From assembly GCA_015501585.1 (NCBI GenBank), contig JADNRY010000233.1:1-64000 (forward strand): a stretch of DNA of 64,000 nucleotides, given 5' to 3'. Positions 1 to 10,745 of the stretch are shown in pieces. Numbering within the stretch: position 1 is the first letter of the stretch; the number at the start of each line of letters is the position of its first letter. The translations under genes were made by a program, and so were the position numbers. Source of the stretch: Rhodocollybia butyracea (lineage: Eukaryota > Basidiomycota > Agaricomycetes > Agaricales > Omphalotaceae). The notes under the pieces are model-generated. The model did no database searches, had not been told where the DNA came from, and was given only the letters and a program-made list of their open reading frames with translations.

Positions 1-104
1 AATTATCTACCTATTTATCTTTCTTTTTCAGTGAGAATTTCACCATATATGGTAGTCACACTTTGATCACCTGATGTGAACTGTATTTGGCTGCTCTCTA
101 CCTT

Positions 105-236
105 AGGAATAGAGACAATGAACTTGAATCATCAGAACACCCTGATGAGTCAGACACCGAGAACATTAAAAATGTTCTTGAGCCAATCGAGGAGGACACC
201 TCCTTAAGTATCGGAAAGGATAAACCTTCCGAATGA
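105..236 (+). CDS. C-terminal tail of the LTR element polyprotein (partial)
   Basis: An acidic, Ser/Glu-rich frame of about 43 residues ends with SIGKDKPSE and a stop at 234-236. The same frame is closed upstream by a TGA at 72-74. The bases before about 106 read like an intron end (CCTTAG), so either an intron or decay separates this tail from the rest of the polyprotein. Its position directly before the 3' non-coding region and LTR is the only reason to call it a retroelement product. No domain can be recognised in it. Confidence 0.4.
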   Translation, partial: RNRDNELESSEHPDESDTENIKNVLEPIEEDTSLSIGKDKPSE

Positions 237-255
237 TTTATTGGTTTATTCCGAC

Positions 256-563
256 GCCCAGGTAATATGCCTTACCTGGGCATCACTACTTATCCTCAGC
301 CCGGATTCTCACTGAGAATCCTCATTAAGCAATACTCGGAAACTTCCGAGTCTGCACGTTGAACATTCGGACATTTCCGAATCAAATCATGCTCTAGTGG
401 TACGCCCCACTATTGTTTGATTCGGACAAGTCCGAAAATCTGATGCGCCGCATCAATTAATCCCGTACTTGATACGGGATCATTCTATGTTAAACCAAAT
501 TAAAAATGGTTTGGATGGTGATGATGTCATTACCATTTTCGATTCACATCCCTGATGTTAATC
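256..563 (+). repeat. Run of about ten adjacent hairpins in the retroelement 3' region
   Basis: Nearly every base belongs to one of a series of short inverted repeats. Stem positions are 256-265/272-281 (10 bp), 303-311/313-321 (9 bp), 334-341/344-351 (8 bp), 365-371/376-382 (7 bp), 395-400/407-412 (6 bp), 421-427/430-436 (7 bp), 441-447/449-455 (7 bp), 460-467/473-480 (8 bp), 492-497/507-512 (6 bp), 515-524/527-536 (10 bp with one G.U) and 541-550/554-563 (9 of 10). The last stem abuts the purine tract. Stem sequences differ from one another, so this is not a tandem sequence repeat. Two more stems lie in the LTR at 608-631 and 647-664. Confidence 0.8.
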
Positions 564-576
564 TGGTGGGGGAGGG

Positions 577-829
577 TGTAACGCCTCCGCCTCTCCATAA
601 TCACCACTGACCATATCCGGCGATACGGTCATCCTAGACGCCGCCAATAGACCAAACGGTCTATCTTATCATTCTATTTATTATTAATTATATAATAAAT
701 CCATTACTATAAGTATCGTACGATTACTTAAGAGTCTAGTTAGTCTTTTACACTGTCGTACACACAATAGTATCCTATTTGTCGTGTTCACCGGTGTTCT
801 TAAGGACTTTGCCCATAGGGCGCGTTATA
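577..829 (+). repeat. 3' long terminal repeat, left element
   Basis: The LTR is 253 bases, bounded by TGTAACG (577-583) and CGTTATA (823-829) and preceded by a purine-rich tract. It shares short blocks with the LTR at 63469-63724 read on the minus strand, notably around the TTTGTCGTG motif near 779 and the AGGGCG...GTTATA end. The two differ enough to be separate copies or subfamilies. The next five bases (ATGAC, 830-834) are a plausible target duplication because they restore the reading of the surrounding LINE. Confidence 0.7.
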
Positions 830-834
830 ATGAC

Positions 835-3707
835 AAAATATCCCATCCCTACCTCTGGGAAACCTTAAAGGCCTTTAATGTACCAGAAGAATTTATCTCC
901 ACCGTAAGATACCTCTACACAGATGCAGAAACTCATGTCATGATTAACGGGGAACTGAGTTCCCCCTTCCGCATAACTAGGGGAGTCCGGCAAGGCGACC
1001 CTTTGTCTTGCCTCCTCTTTAACCTTGCTATTGAACCACTTGCCTCAATGATAAGGCACTCCTCATCCCTGAGAGGGTTTAACATCCCTGGGGCACTAGA
1101 CCCCATGAAGGCATCTCTATTTGCCAATGACACAGCTGCCTATCTATGCAGCCAGGATAAGTTCTCTGACCTGTTAGAAATACTCCGCCAATGGTGCGAC
1201 GCCTCTAGTGCAAAGTTCAATGTAGATAAAACTGTACTCATTCCAGTGGGATCTGAGGACTACAGACAGACTATTGTTGAGACTCGTAAACTAAATCCAG
1301 CCGATACCGGTTTCCCTGCAAACACAAAAATCCTAGCTGACGGGGAATCAACAAGACACCTGGGGGGACAAATCGGAAACCACACCAGTGACACAGACCC
1401 ATGGCTCCCACTAATTGAAAGAATTGAGTCCATCTTGGACCAATGCGCTGAGGGGCATCCAACCCTTGAGGCAAGCGGCATCAAATCCAACTCACAATTG
1501 GTGCAATAACCCAATATCTCACCCAAGCAAATGGAATGCCCGATAACATTACCAAACGCCTTGTTAACATTCAGCGGGCTTTTCTGGAGCCACCAATAAA
1601 TAAGGAGACTATGGCTGCTTGCCTGGAGGAAGGAGGGAAGAAGATCCTTGACTTGTACGCAAGAAATGATGCAATCCATCTCATACAGTTGAAAGCCTAT
1701 CTTGAACTGGACTCCAGCTCACGCCCCATATGGGCATATATTGCTGATGCCCTTCTGAGGAAGTGCACCCCCAAGAGTGCAAAAATCCCCGATGAGCCTG
1801 GCAATATTCCATATATCCAAAACTGGCAACCTACCAGCCGGAACCTTCCCCTGTCCCTCAAATCAATGGTTAAAGCTGCAAAGAAATACAGCCTGGACTA
1901 TAACCTCCTGAAACCATCCCAGGCAATTCAGATGAACATGCCTCTTTGGCACCATATTGGAGAGAAGAAAGACATGACCCAATATAACAACTCCCCCACA
2001 TGTAAATGCCTCCGCCAGAACCACCAGGTGTTTGAGGTCAAAGATGCTATTGCAATCATTGAACGACTTGACCATCCCACACATGAGAATCATGACAAGT
2101 GCCTATGCACAGACTGCCTTAACGACCGCCTCTACAGTAAATGCAAGAACCCCCACCAGTGCGCCACAATGGCCGCAAGAAAGTTGAACTCACTGCAGGA
2201 GAAATGGGATCCCCAGTGCTCTACTACTAATGAACATCTGGATCAAATAAATCTCGAGGAAGGGGACATCCTTTTTGACAGCAGACTGGATGCCCACTGC
2301 TTATCAGAAGGCTTCCGTGTCTTCACTGCCCCCACTACAAATAAATGCACCACCCCCAAACCTATCCAGGAACACGCAGCCCCTGTTAATGATGGGCCGG
2401 AAACTTTCTCAACAATCTGGTGCACAGGTAAATGCAAAGGTGCCAAATCAGATGAGGCTACCGCTACCGCCGGGATCTGGCTCAGCCCCGGAAATAGGCT
2501 GAACAAATCAATTGCCTTGCCAAGCACACTTCGTCAGTCCAGCCCCACTGCCGAGGCTGTTGCGGTACTATCTGCAATCCACATGGTCCCACTGAACCAG
2601 CCACTCATTATTGTCACCACGAGTGACCAGTTGTCCAAGAAATTTAAAGACCAAGTCTATGACTGGGAGAACAAAGGCTTTGCTGGAGTAAAAGACGCCC
2701 CTGTCCTGCGCCCTCTTCTAGCTAATTTACGGTCCCAAACTGCACCAACAATCTTCCGCAAAGGGGTCCGCACCATGGATTGCATGGCCTTTGATGGGGT
2801 AAATGCATGTGCAAGCACCAGCCACCCTCATTCCGGGCCCATTGACCTCTCATCCCCTCAAGGTTATGAAGTAAATGGAATCAAACTCACCAAGCTCACA
2901 CAATCTTTGGCCTATAAGATGATTCAGAACCAAAAATCCCGAGAGCCCTGCCCACAAACTGAAGCATCTCTCAAGTCTGTCAAAGACGCTGTCAGTAGAC
3001 ACAACCACTCTTCCCCCACAACCAGTACAATCTGGAGATCCATCCGCAGCAATAACCTCCAAAGGAGGATGCGAAATTTTACCTGGGTTGCTATGCATTG
3101 AGCACAAAAAATTGGGCGCTTCTGGCGGCATATCCCCAATTGTGAGGATCGTGCTGAATGCCAACTATGTGCCACAACCGAGGACATGAAACACATCCTT
3201 ATCGAGTGCCAGCGCCCCCACCGTGCCCTTATATGGTCCATAGCCGAACAGCTGTGGCCCAACAAATTTGGAATATGGCCTGGAATTAGCCTAGGGTCTG
3301 CTCTTGGCTGCGGCCTTTTTGAATTTCACAATACCAAAGGGGAAAAAATCCCTGGAGCCCAACGTCTCTTTACAATCCTAATGTCCGAGTGTATGCACCT
3401 AATATGGAGACTGAGGTGTGACTCTGTTATAGACCGTGGTGGGGAGGAAATCTCAATTGAGGAAGCTTACAACAAGCTCAAACAAGCGCTTAACAAGCGC
3501 CTTCAGCAGGATATTCAACAATCGAACAAAGCTCGCTGGGGCTCCCATGCCCTGCCAAAAGATGTGGTAGGCTCCTGTTGGTTCCCAGTGATCAAGGACA
3601 ACAACAACCTTCCCCCCAACTGGGTTGGGAAAACCGAGGTTTTAGTGGGTATTGGGCCACTATCTGACTATATGACACCTAGTAGCCAACCTATGGCTGC
3701 CACCTGA
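835..3707 (+). pseudogene. LINE reverse transcriptase-RNase H polyprotein, broken
   Basis: The frame from about 835 starts KISHPYLW and carries typical RT blocks (GVRQGDPLSCLLFN), but the catalytic YADD/FADD box reads FANDTA near 1123-1140. The frame is lost near 1480-1500 by a one-base shift and resumes at about 1489 in another frame (GAITQYL, then MPDNITKRL). The RNase H-like part at about 2400-2690 keeps the Glu (TAEAVAVL) but the expected Asp positions read WCTGKC and VTTSDQ. A TGA at 3099-3101 interrupts a frame that continues to 3707 through a zinc-binding segment (CEDRAECQLC...HILIEC). The first 17 residues of the open frame that begins at 784 are LTR sequence, not LINE. Confidence 0.85.
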
Positions 3708-3913
3708 GACTGTTATGTCCAGGCCGCCCAAAGCCCCACACTATGGCTATCGCCATGTGCAAGCATACCATCGTTAGTGCATTTCCTCGGGGTGGCTTCT
3801 TTTCCCGCTGAAGGTTTGTCGCTAAGATTTCCCCTTCTCCCACATACAGTAGTTACGGAGCTAGCATTGTAAGCAGCTGCCAAGCTACAGCCCTTAAATG
3901 GGCAATGTACCAC

Positions 3914-3946
<33 letters not shown>
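3914..3946 (+). repeat. Poly-A tract at the LINE 3' end
   Basis: An uninterrupted run of about 33 A residues follows the LINE 3' untranslated region (3708-3913). It marks the 3' end of a target-primed insertion. The exact length is unreliable because homopolymers are error-prone. The unassigned bases after it (3947-4293) show no gene. Confidence 0.85.
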
Positions 3947-3947
<1 letters not shown>

Positions 3948-4293
3948 AAACTATTTCTTGATATCATGGTTGACAGGCTTCCATTTGTTATAAGTTGGCA
4001 TTATAGCATTACAAAGGGAAAAATAACACTTAAGTACTTGAAAGACTATCATCAAGCTCGTTGTACTTTTCATCATCAAAGATGTTATATGATTCAGCGG
4101 TAGATTACTGTTAGACATCTCGGCGCAAGACTAGACAAAAGGGCAGATATGCGATGGGACGTTCTGGTAGGTTGTGGTAACAGTAGTAAGTACAAGCAGA
4201 TACAGATGTCTAAATTAGGAATGTACAGCTTTTCCAAAAAGAAGGTTTTTGAAAAGCACTGAGAATTAGAACATAGTATAATTATACAAAGTT

Positions 4294-5429
4294 CTAGATA
4301 CGAGTCACAGACCACAGGAGATAACTAGAACGTATCAGTTCACCGGGTTCCGAGTTCCTTGAACGAAGTTGACATTCAACTTTCACCGTGCCTCGCGGAA
4401 ATACAATCCCATCCCAAAGCGATTTCCAGCTCTCTGGGCTATGACAATAGCTATTTTCACTCCGCAGAGCATTAAAAGCGATCTCAGCAACTTCTGAGCC
4501 TCGCTGTCCACCGAGAATCATCGAACCCGGTTGAGACGAAAGCAGTGTGCCTAATTTACGAGCTAACTCGAGTTGTGCTTCTTCACCGAATAAATGAAAC
4601 AAACTTCACGGCTTCAGTGACAGAATAATTAGAAAAAGTTGATTGGGACGTACGACGCGGCATGAATTACAGCGATACTGCCTTTAAGTGGGTTCAAGGA
4701 TTTTTGTACTGTAGCTAATGCTACATCTCCTGGCCCTTCGGCTGGACCACTCAAGTTGATGATGGAATCATCGAAGGCGTCACCTGGGATAAATGCAGCC
4801 GGAAGAGATTTCGGTGTAGAGCGGAAGAGAGCGTGGCCGAGTTGCCAATATTCTACACAGAAAACATTCGTTAAACCTTCTCAGCATCACAGCAAAATAG
4901 TTCACCTGGACGGAGATCTGAGGCGATAACATTATGAGCGGGGAATCCGTCCACTAGGGCTTTGCGAACATCAACCCCAACTGCGCAAACATTGTAGTGG
5001 CTCGGATGAGATAAAAAGGTAATCAGAGAAGATCACCTACAGCAACAACCAATATCAAGCATAATAGCATCCTTCCGCTCACGGCTTAAACTTAGGAATT
5101 GTGGATAGGCAGGTAAATGAGACATGTTCATTCTATATAGATTCTTTGGTCATCGAAATTTTTGTGAATATACGTCGGAAGTGTTCACCTCAAGAATCCA
5201 AAATCGCGAACGCAGCGATACTTGGGGAAGACCTATCGAAGATGAATACCGAAACCATTTATGAAGTAATGGCACATACTTCGTACGCCTGACTGACTAC
5301 GGATACGATATGGTTCTTCAGCTCTTCTTCGTCTGTGATACCAATCTGATCGCTGAAGAAAGCAAATTCCTCTGGGCTCAGCTTATACATATGTGGATTC
5401 ACAGCATAACTCCCAGTACTAGTAGTCAT
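4294..5429 (-). CDS. SAM-dependent class I methyltransferase, secondary-metabolism type
   Basis: Six exons on the minus strand give a protein of about 290 residues beginning MTTSTGSYAVNPHMYKLSPE at 5429. Exon 1 ends at 5280 before a GTATGT donor. The SAM-binding motif I reads LDIGCCFGVD (around residue 95), followed by NVIASDLRPEYWQLGH, the pattern of the fungal methyltransferase family found in terpenoid and other metabolite clusters. The C-terminal exon carries CHSPESWKSLWDG. The substrate cannot be read from sequence, and no other biosynthetic gene lies nearby, so a stand-alone role is likely. The start is chosen because it opens the conserved N-terminal block. The next gene ends only 87 bases upstream. 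Confidence 0.72.
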
Positions 5430-5516
5430 CGCGAAAGATGATTTCCAAGTTGTGATGGTGACTCACTACCTCATCGACATCACTCACGCGCTCATCTGAG
5501 GAATTATCATATATTA

Positions 5517-7617
5517 TTAGCGACCGGTGATATCTCTCCATAACGGTGTGAGTGCTTGCGAAACAGTTGTCGCAGCTGGAACGTATTGCTATCAGCAACT
5601 AATCATCTCGAGCATAAGGCAACTTACCAACTTCCAAACACCCTCTCTCAGCCTCATTCGCTATCGTTCTCAACAATCCCCTCGCTCTCCACCGATCTGG
5701 ATGAAATCTTCGGTGACTCTTTTCAACGAACACTTTAAATTCTTGCGGTCGCATAGTAGGCTGAATTGCGTTGAAAAATTTCTCGACGTTGTTCCAATCG
5801 ATATCCTCTTCCGATAACGTTGCCGGAGAGGTGAGGACCGGCCAGGGCACGAGGTCGAACGATAAGGGATCGTTAGCACTGAACTTACTCGTGTCGAAAG
5901 CATCGCTCAAGACTTTATACCTCTCCAAAGCCCGCGCCATAGTCCACGGACCAAATGACCATCGCTGCTGGCGTTGTTGCCTTTCCCGCTGACGTTTAGC
6001 AGCTTCCTCTCGTTCCTGGCGTTCCGCCTCTTGTCGTTCTTTAGCCTCTTCGATCTTTTGAAGAGTCTCAGCTCGAAGGGCCTCTGTAGCACGTCTAGCT
6101 TCAGCCCATCGGCGCTCCTGAATTTTTAGGCGTTCTGCTTCGGCTTGGGCCTCTTCGAGTAAAGCACGTTTCCGAGCCGCTTCTTCCCAGAGAGGACGAT
6201 GAGACTCGAGTTCCGCCAGTTTTCGTCGTGATTCGGCTATTGCGGCTGCCCTAGCAGCGTCTTCCTCAAAAGATGTATCGGGGGATGGCCCGCCTGAACT
6301 TTCATCGTCATCAGTATCATCGTTGTCATCGTAGCCGTTATCCTGCATGTCTTGTGTCTGAGCTTCTGTGAAGCGAGTGAGTACACCATAGTGAAGATGC
6401 TATCAAAACGCGAACCATCTGGTGAAGGCCTCAGGTCAGGTACTTCAGCGTACACTTCCTGCATGAACTGTTCATGCCATTGTTGTCTTCGACCGTTGAC
6501 CTTGGCTCGCTGCCGGTCTTGTCGTCGTCTATCACGCTTAGCTCTTTTAGCATCCAATTCGCGCTTGGTGGCACCAGGGGATGCTTTCCGTGTTCGTTTC
6601 CCTTGGGCACTCTGTTCATAGATGAAAGTGTCACGAAACAGACTCTCTTCTTCTGTGGGAGAGCGTAATGGTTCTGCGAGTATAGTCGCTACGAAGTTAT
6701 AAGTATTTTGTATTTGTAAGTAAAGGATAAAAACAGTTACCTTTTCTTTTCCCTCTACTTTCATACGGAACACTCTGGGACCGTTCCGAAGAGGCTTCCG
6801 TACTGAAATCGAAATAGTCCTTGCTCGAAAGTTTCTCCGCCCTACGCGAAATATTCTCTCTTCTCTGCTGTCGGTGTCGTAAGATATCCTCTCTCTTTTT
6901 CCTTGCCTTACTTGCAAGTCCTGCCGATCTGGCTCGTGGTGGTGGCATCGACTGGTCAATAACCATGTCTTCTACTTCTTCCACCTCACTGTCGTCGGAT
7001 TCCAAGCCGAACGACGAGTCTCCGGTATTAAGTTTTTTCCGTGGATTTAGGATAGGGATGCCTGCTTTAGCAGCAGACCTCTTGCCAATTAAAGGGGGAC
7101 TGTCTGGAGACTCTGGAGATACACGCGTGATTATTGTGAGTGCGGGAGGCGTGCGCACGCGGCATTCGTATAATGGATCTAGTTTGTACATATCCCACTG
7201 TTCTTGAGAGATTTCGTAGTTTGTTCTAGGTAGAATCGGAAACAGTACATTACAGGAGGATCAAGACACGTACCCGCACATATCAACAACTCTCGGCCAA
7301 TGGCCTTCATCTGTTACGCCTTCCTCCCGCTGCGCCTTAGGCACGAACCTCCAGAAAGATTCTCCATTTGGCGTAGTTTCAATAACAATGCGCTTAGCAT
7401 TGTACAATTCATCGTTCAACGAGATTTTACGTGCAAAGGAGGAGGATATGGCGGTACGAGGATTGAAAGATGCAAAGGAAAGTGAGGAATGAGTGAAGGT
7501 TGATAATCTTGCACGCTGAGAACTATCCAGCACACCGGGTGTTTTGCGAGGTGATGAAGGTCCTGCGAAAGGCGAAGCCATTCTGACCTGCGTAAATTTG
7601 TGAGCCAAGGCATCCAT
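5517..7617 (-). CDS. NFKBIL1-like coiled-coil protein with a C-terminal HPD (J-like) motif
   Basis: Five or so exons encode roughly 620 residues. The N-terminal third is low complexity. A highly charged Arg/Glu/Ala coiled coil (residues about 350-470, from 6270 to 5910) follows, then a compact C-terminal region with VPWPVL, FVEKSHRRFHPDRWRARG and, after a last short intron, QALTPLWRD before the TAA at 5517-5519. The HPD tripeptide within a helical segment resembles a J-domain and the C-terminal block of NFKBIL1-type proteins. The family is common but uncharacterised in mushrooms. Start could be 7617 (MDALAHK) or the inner Met at 7581 (MASPF), because ACGCAG|GTCAG between them looks like a splice border. 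The function is unknown. A chaperone or RNA-linked role is inference. Confidence 0.6.
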
Positions 7618-7982
7618 AATGTGAACAAACCATACCTTGAACGTTCTAATTTACTTATAACTCTGATAAAAAACAAAGCCACCCACGTGCAGCCAGGGTT
7701 CTATAAAACGATATCTCTTTTGGGAACAATGGCCAGCCTTAGTCAGCTATTTTGAACAACGCGAGCCGCACGAATGTGTATCAAGAACTGGATAGTAGAG
7801 CAAGCATTAATGCTTGGATAGTTGGTGTTGGAGACAAAGTTGAAAATTTATCTTATCTTATCAAGTTGTGGGCCGCCGAGGCGCTTGACGTTTAGAACTG
7901 CCGCTAAAATGCCGAAGCTCGACTCAATCAGAATCAATCGCCGTCACAAAGCAATTCCTTGACTCGAATCCGTACTTTAAAT
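7618..7982. other. Divergent intergenic region, no gene seen
   Basis: It separates two divergent genes (NFKBIL1-like and GTPBP-like) and should hold both promoters. No clear TATA box, repeat or RNA gene was found in it. Confidence 0.5.
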
Positions 7983-10745
7983 ATGGCGAATTCTCTGCGT
8001 AGTTTCCAAAGCGAAATAGAGCAGATTCATCACCGTGAAATGACCAAACAACGAGTACAGCAACTTCAGAAAGAACAGAAGCCTGTAAAGGGCAAGATCA
8101 AGGAGGATGCAGTTGTGGAGCAGAAGCAACACAAAGGCAAATCAAAGGACGACGAGGAGAAACCTTCCAAAGGCAAGATAAAAGAGGACGCTGTTGAAGA
8201 GCTTTCTAACGCTGGGACGGAGGAGCCTCGAGACTCAGTTGAAGCAGAAGAGAAAATTCTGGTCTGTGTGGATAACCTGGCCCAACTATTATATCTGACC
8301 TTTTCGAAAGAACCTCCTGTTGAACAAAGACCCCGCCAGCCATGATACTGCTCGTGATATGCTTGCAGCGCTGATCACACAAAGCCACGGAGAATATGTA
8401 TTCCGTATCGGGGCACAACCTTCGAAAGCCAATCTCTTTGCCGGACTAGATGAAGAGGGCGCAGGAGACTGGAGTGGTATCGAACGAACGCAAGATCAGC
8501 TAGATTTTCTACATCAGGCAATCACCACCAAAGTAGAGGAAGTTGGCGGGAAGGTAAATGAATATTTCGGATCCCGTCTACAACGTACCCATCATACATG
8601 CAGACCTCGATCCTGGTCGAGATTCAAGGCAAGCACCCACGGAAATCGCTCCTTCTACGACTTCCTCCTCCAAATGTTTCCTTGACGCCTGAGGTCCGCT
8701 GTGCGGTGGTTGGTAATATTATTTCTCTTAAAAAATCATCGCTTCCAATCAGAGTTGCTCATCACCTGTGTGAAATGTAGGTAATGTTGATTCGGGTAAA
8801 TCGACCACATTGGGTGTTTTGACGCGCGGTGCACTTGATGATGGAAGAGGAAAAGCACGAGTGGGTCTCTTCCGGCACAAACATGAACTTGAAACTGGGC
8901 GAACGTCCAGTGTTGGGATGGAGGTATGCTCGTCAATAGAAGTTGTACCTCTGTAATCCATGACGCATACATTCCCAGATTCTTGGCTTCTCGCCTGCTG
9001 GTACACCTATACTGCCTGAAATAGTCAATTCCAACGATCCTGACGTCGTTCGACACGAAAAGCTAGGCTGGGAGGAAATTTCCATCCAGGCTGCAAAGAT
9101 CGTTTCATTCATAGGTGACCTTGCCTTCTTCTTCGCATTTTACTATGCTTATATATGCATAGATCTCGCTGGACACGAACGTTATCTCAAGACAACGCTT
9201 TACGGGTTAACTTCTGGCGCTCCTTCCTGTGTCATCCTAATTGTCGGAGCGAATGCTGGTCTCATTGGAATGTCGAAAGAACATCTTTCCATTGCTCTGG
9301 CCCTCAGTGTACCTGTCGTAGTGTGTATTACAAAGGTCATTACCATATCTCATTACCATGTCAATATCTCTAATCGTCCTCCAGATCGATATGACTCCAG
9401 CCAACGTCCAGGCGGAAACAATCAAACAGGTTGTGAAAATCTTACGCAGTCCAGGGTGTCGGTGAGTCCTTGACAAATTTTACCCTAACCCCGTTAATAT
9501 TTCTTCTAGAAAAGTTCCTGTGTTCGTGAAGTCGAGTGAGGTAGCAGTGGAAATTGCCACGACGTTCGGGAAGGAGAAGTATAGTAGTTTACATCTGGTC
9601 GATAATTTGAATGCTAACTCTGGTTATCCAGATTGTGCCCCATCTTCCAGGTATCCAATGTTACGGGCGATGGTCTCGGACACGTAGGTCTTTCTGATAT
9701 CCAATTTACAGGCAAGGTTAATCGCTCGTTCTAGCTCCGTACATTCCTCAACCTCCTTCCCTCGAGCGAAGGCGATACCGACAAGTTTGCTGTCGATCAA
9801 CCTCTAGAGGTGCATATAAGCATATTACTTGGTTTTCCGCGGACTGATAACCCTTGCTTAAGTTTTCTATCACTGAAGTGTGGTCTGTGCCCTACGTCGG
9901 TACCGTAGTGAATGGAATCGTGAACGGGGGCAGCATCAAGACAGGCGACGCCGTAATGCTAGGTCCAGATTCAAATGGGAATTTTCAAAGTACATCAATT
10001 AAGAGTATGCAGCGGAAGCGGTTCGTTGTCTGCGGTGTTGTGTTACCGTCTCTAAAGCCTATTCTAGAGCGACAGTTACCTCGGCGGAAGCGGGCCAGTG
10101 TGTCTCTTGCGCACTAAAACGAGTACGGCGGAATACAGTTCGTAAAGGAATGGTCATGGTTGCAAAGTCAGAAGCGCTGCCCAAAGGTGCTCTTCAGTCC
10201 TTTAAATGGTACCTGGGCGATCCTTGAACGTTCATCGTTTCACAGCTACACGGCAATTCCAGGGTCAAGTCCTAATTCTTTAGTGAGTATTGGGATCGTT
10301 CCTGAACGATTCCTGGTTTCTGATAACATTCCCCTACAGTCACAATACTACACTGCAGAAGAATTATCAGGTTCGTACCTGGCTTACTATCTTGTTTTTT
10401 TCATCTGTTAATCCTTTTGGGCTGTAGGCGATGCTGCATTGTGGGGTAGGCTCATTTCGAACCCATCCACGGAACCAACCAGTTTAACATGAACCATAGG
10501 CTATACGGCAGACCGTCCGAATCATCGACATGGACCACCCTCAAGGAGTTCTGCGGACTGGAGACCGTGCAACTGTGTCTTTCGAGTTCATTTCTCACCC
10601 TGAATATGTCAAGGAGGGTATGCGATTATTGTTCAGAGAGGGCCGCACAAAGGTTTCACACTCGTTTATAATCACCTACTCTTACTGATCTTCTCTTTCC
10701 CTTCCCCTTTTCCAGGGTCTCGGTGTTATAACCAAGCTGTTATGA
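7983..10745 (+). CDS. GTP-binding elongation-factor-like protein, GTPBP1/GTPBP2 family
   Basis: This multi-exon gene encodes about 640 residues. An N-terminal Lys/Glu-rich part has a repeated GKIKEDAV motif. It joins the conserved region through a 49-base intron (8262-8310) that restores frame to [12 protein letters not shown]. The GTPase domain has G1 [11 protein letters not shown] (split by an intron at about 8712-8780), G3 DLAGHERY and G4 TKID. Ala for Pro in G3 and Thr for Asn in G4 are usual in the GTPBP branch, unlike EF-Tu (DCPGH, NKxD). Domain II follows ([18 protein letters not shown]), and the C-terminal exon ends GLGVITKLL at 10743-10745. Family members act on translation and ribosome or mRNA quality control. 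The specific role in fungi is unknown. Confidence 0.82.

Larger units (their letters stand above)
1..829 (+). mobile_element. 3' end of a Ty3/gypsy-like LTR retrotransposon, cut by the window edge
   Basis: This is the downstream end of an LTR element. In order it shows a short coding tail ending at a TGA (234-236), about 320 bases of non-coding sequence packed with inverted repeats, a purine tract (GGTGGGGGAGGG, ending at 576) and an LTR (577-829). The LTR starts TGTAACG and ends CGTTATA, which are near-complementary termini typical of Ty3-type LTRs. A related element lies in the opposite orientation at the right edge of the window. No integrase or reverse transcriptase of this element lies inside the window, so the superfamily is inferred from LTR termini and layout only. 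Confidence 0.72.
830..3946 (+). mobile_element. Decayed non-LTR (LINE-type) retrotransposon, 3' part
   Basis: The element resumes right after the LTR within its reverse transcriptase and ends in a poly-A run of about 33 bases (3914-3946). The protein order is reverse transcriptase, a linker, an RNase H-like region and a C-terminal Cys/His zinc-binding segment, as in basidiomycete LINEs. The upstream part of the LINE would lie beyond the LTR element, outside the window. Frameshifts, an in-frame stop and lost catalytic residues show that it is not active. Confidence 0.85.

Noticed and set aside
256..563. Hairpins as a series of transcription terminators or a CRISPR-like array
   Set aside because: The context is a eukaryotic retroelement, the stems lack U-tracts, and there are no repeated units or spacers.
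933..1679. Minus-strand open frames of 66-139 codons across the LINE
   Set aside because: They are antisense shadows of the RT region with no domain or splice logic of their own.
4094..4315. Minus-strand open frame of 73 codons after the methyltransferase stop
   Set aside because: Leucine-rich shadow in the 3' flank. The methyltransferase ends properly at 4294.
6352..7207. Plus-strand open frames opposite the NFKBIL1-like gene
   Set aside because: Antisense to highly charged exons. Composition alone explains them.
8262..8345. Frameshift in the GTPBP-like gene
   Set aside because: A 49-base intron with GT-AG ends (8262-8310) restores the frame, so no break needs to be assumed.
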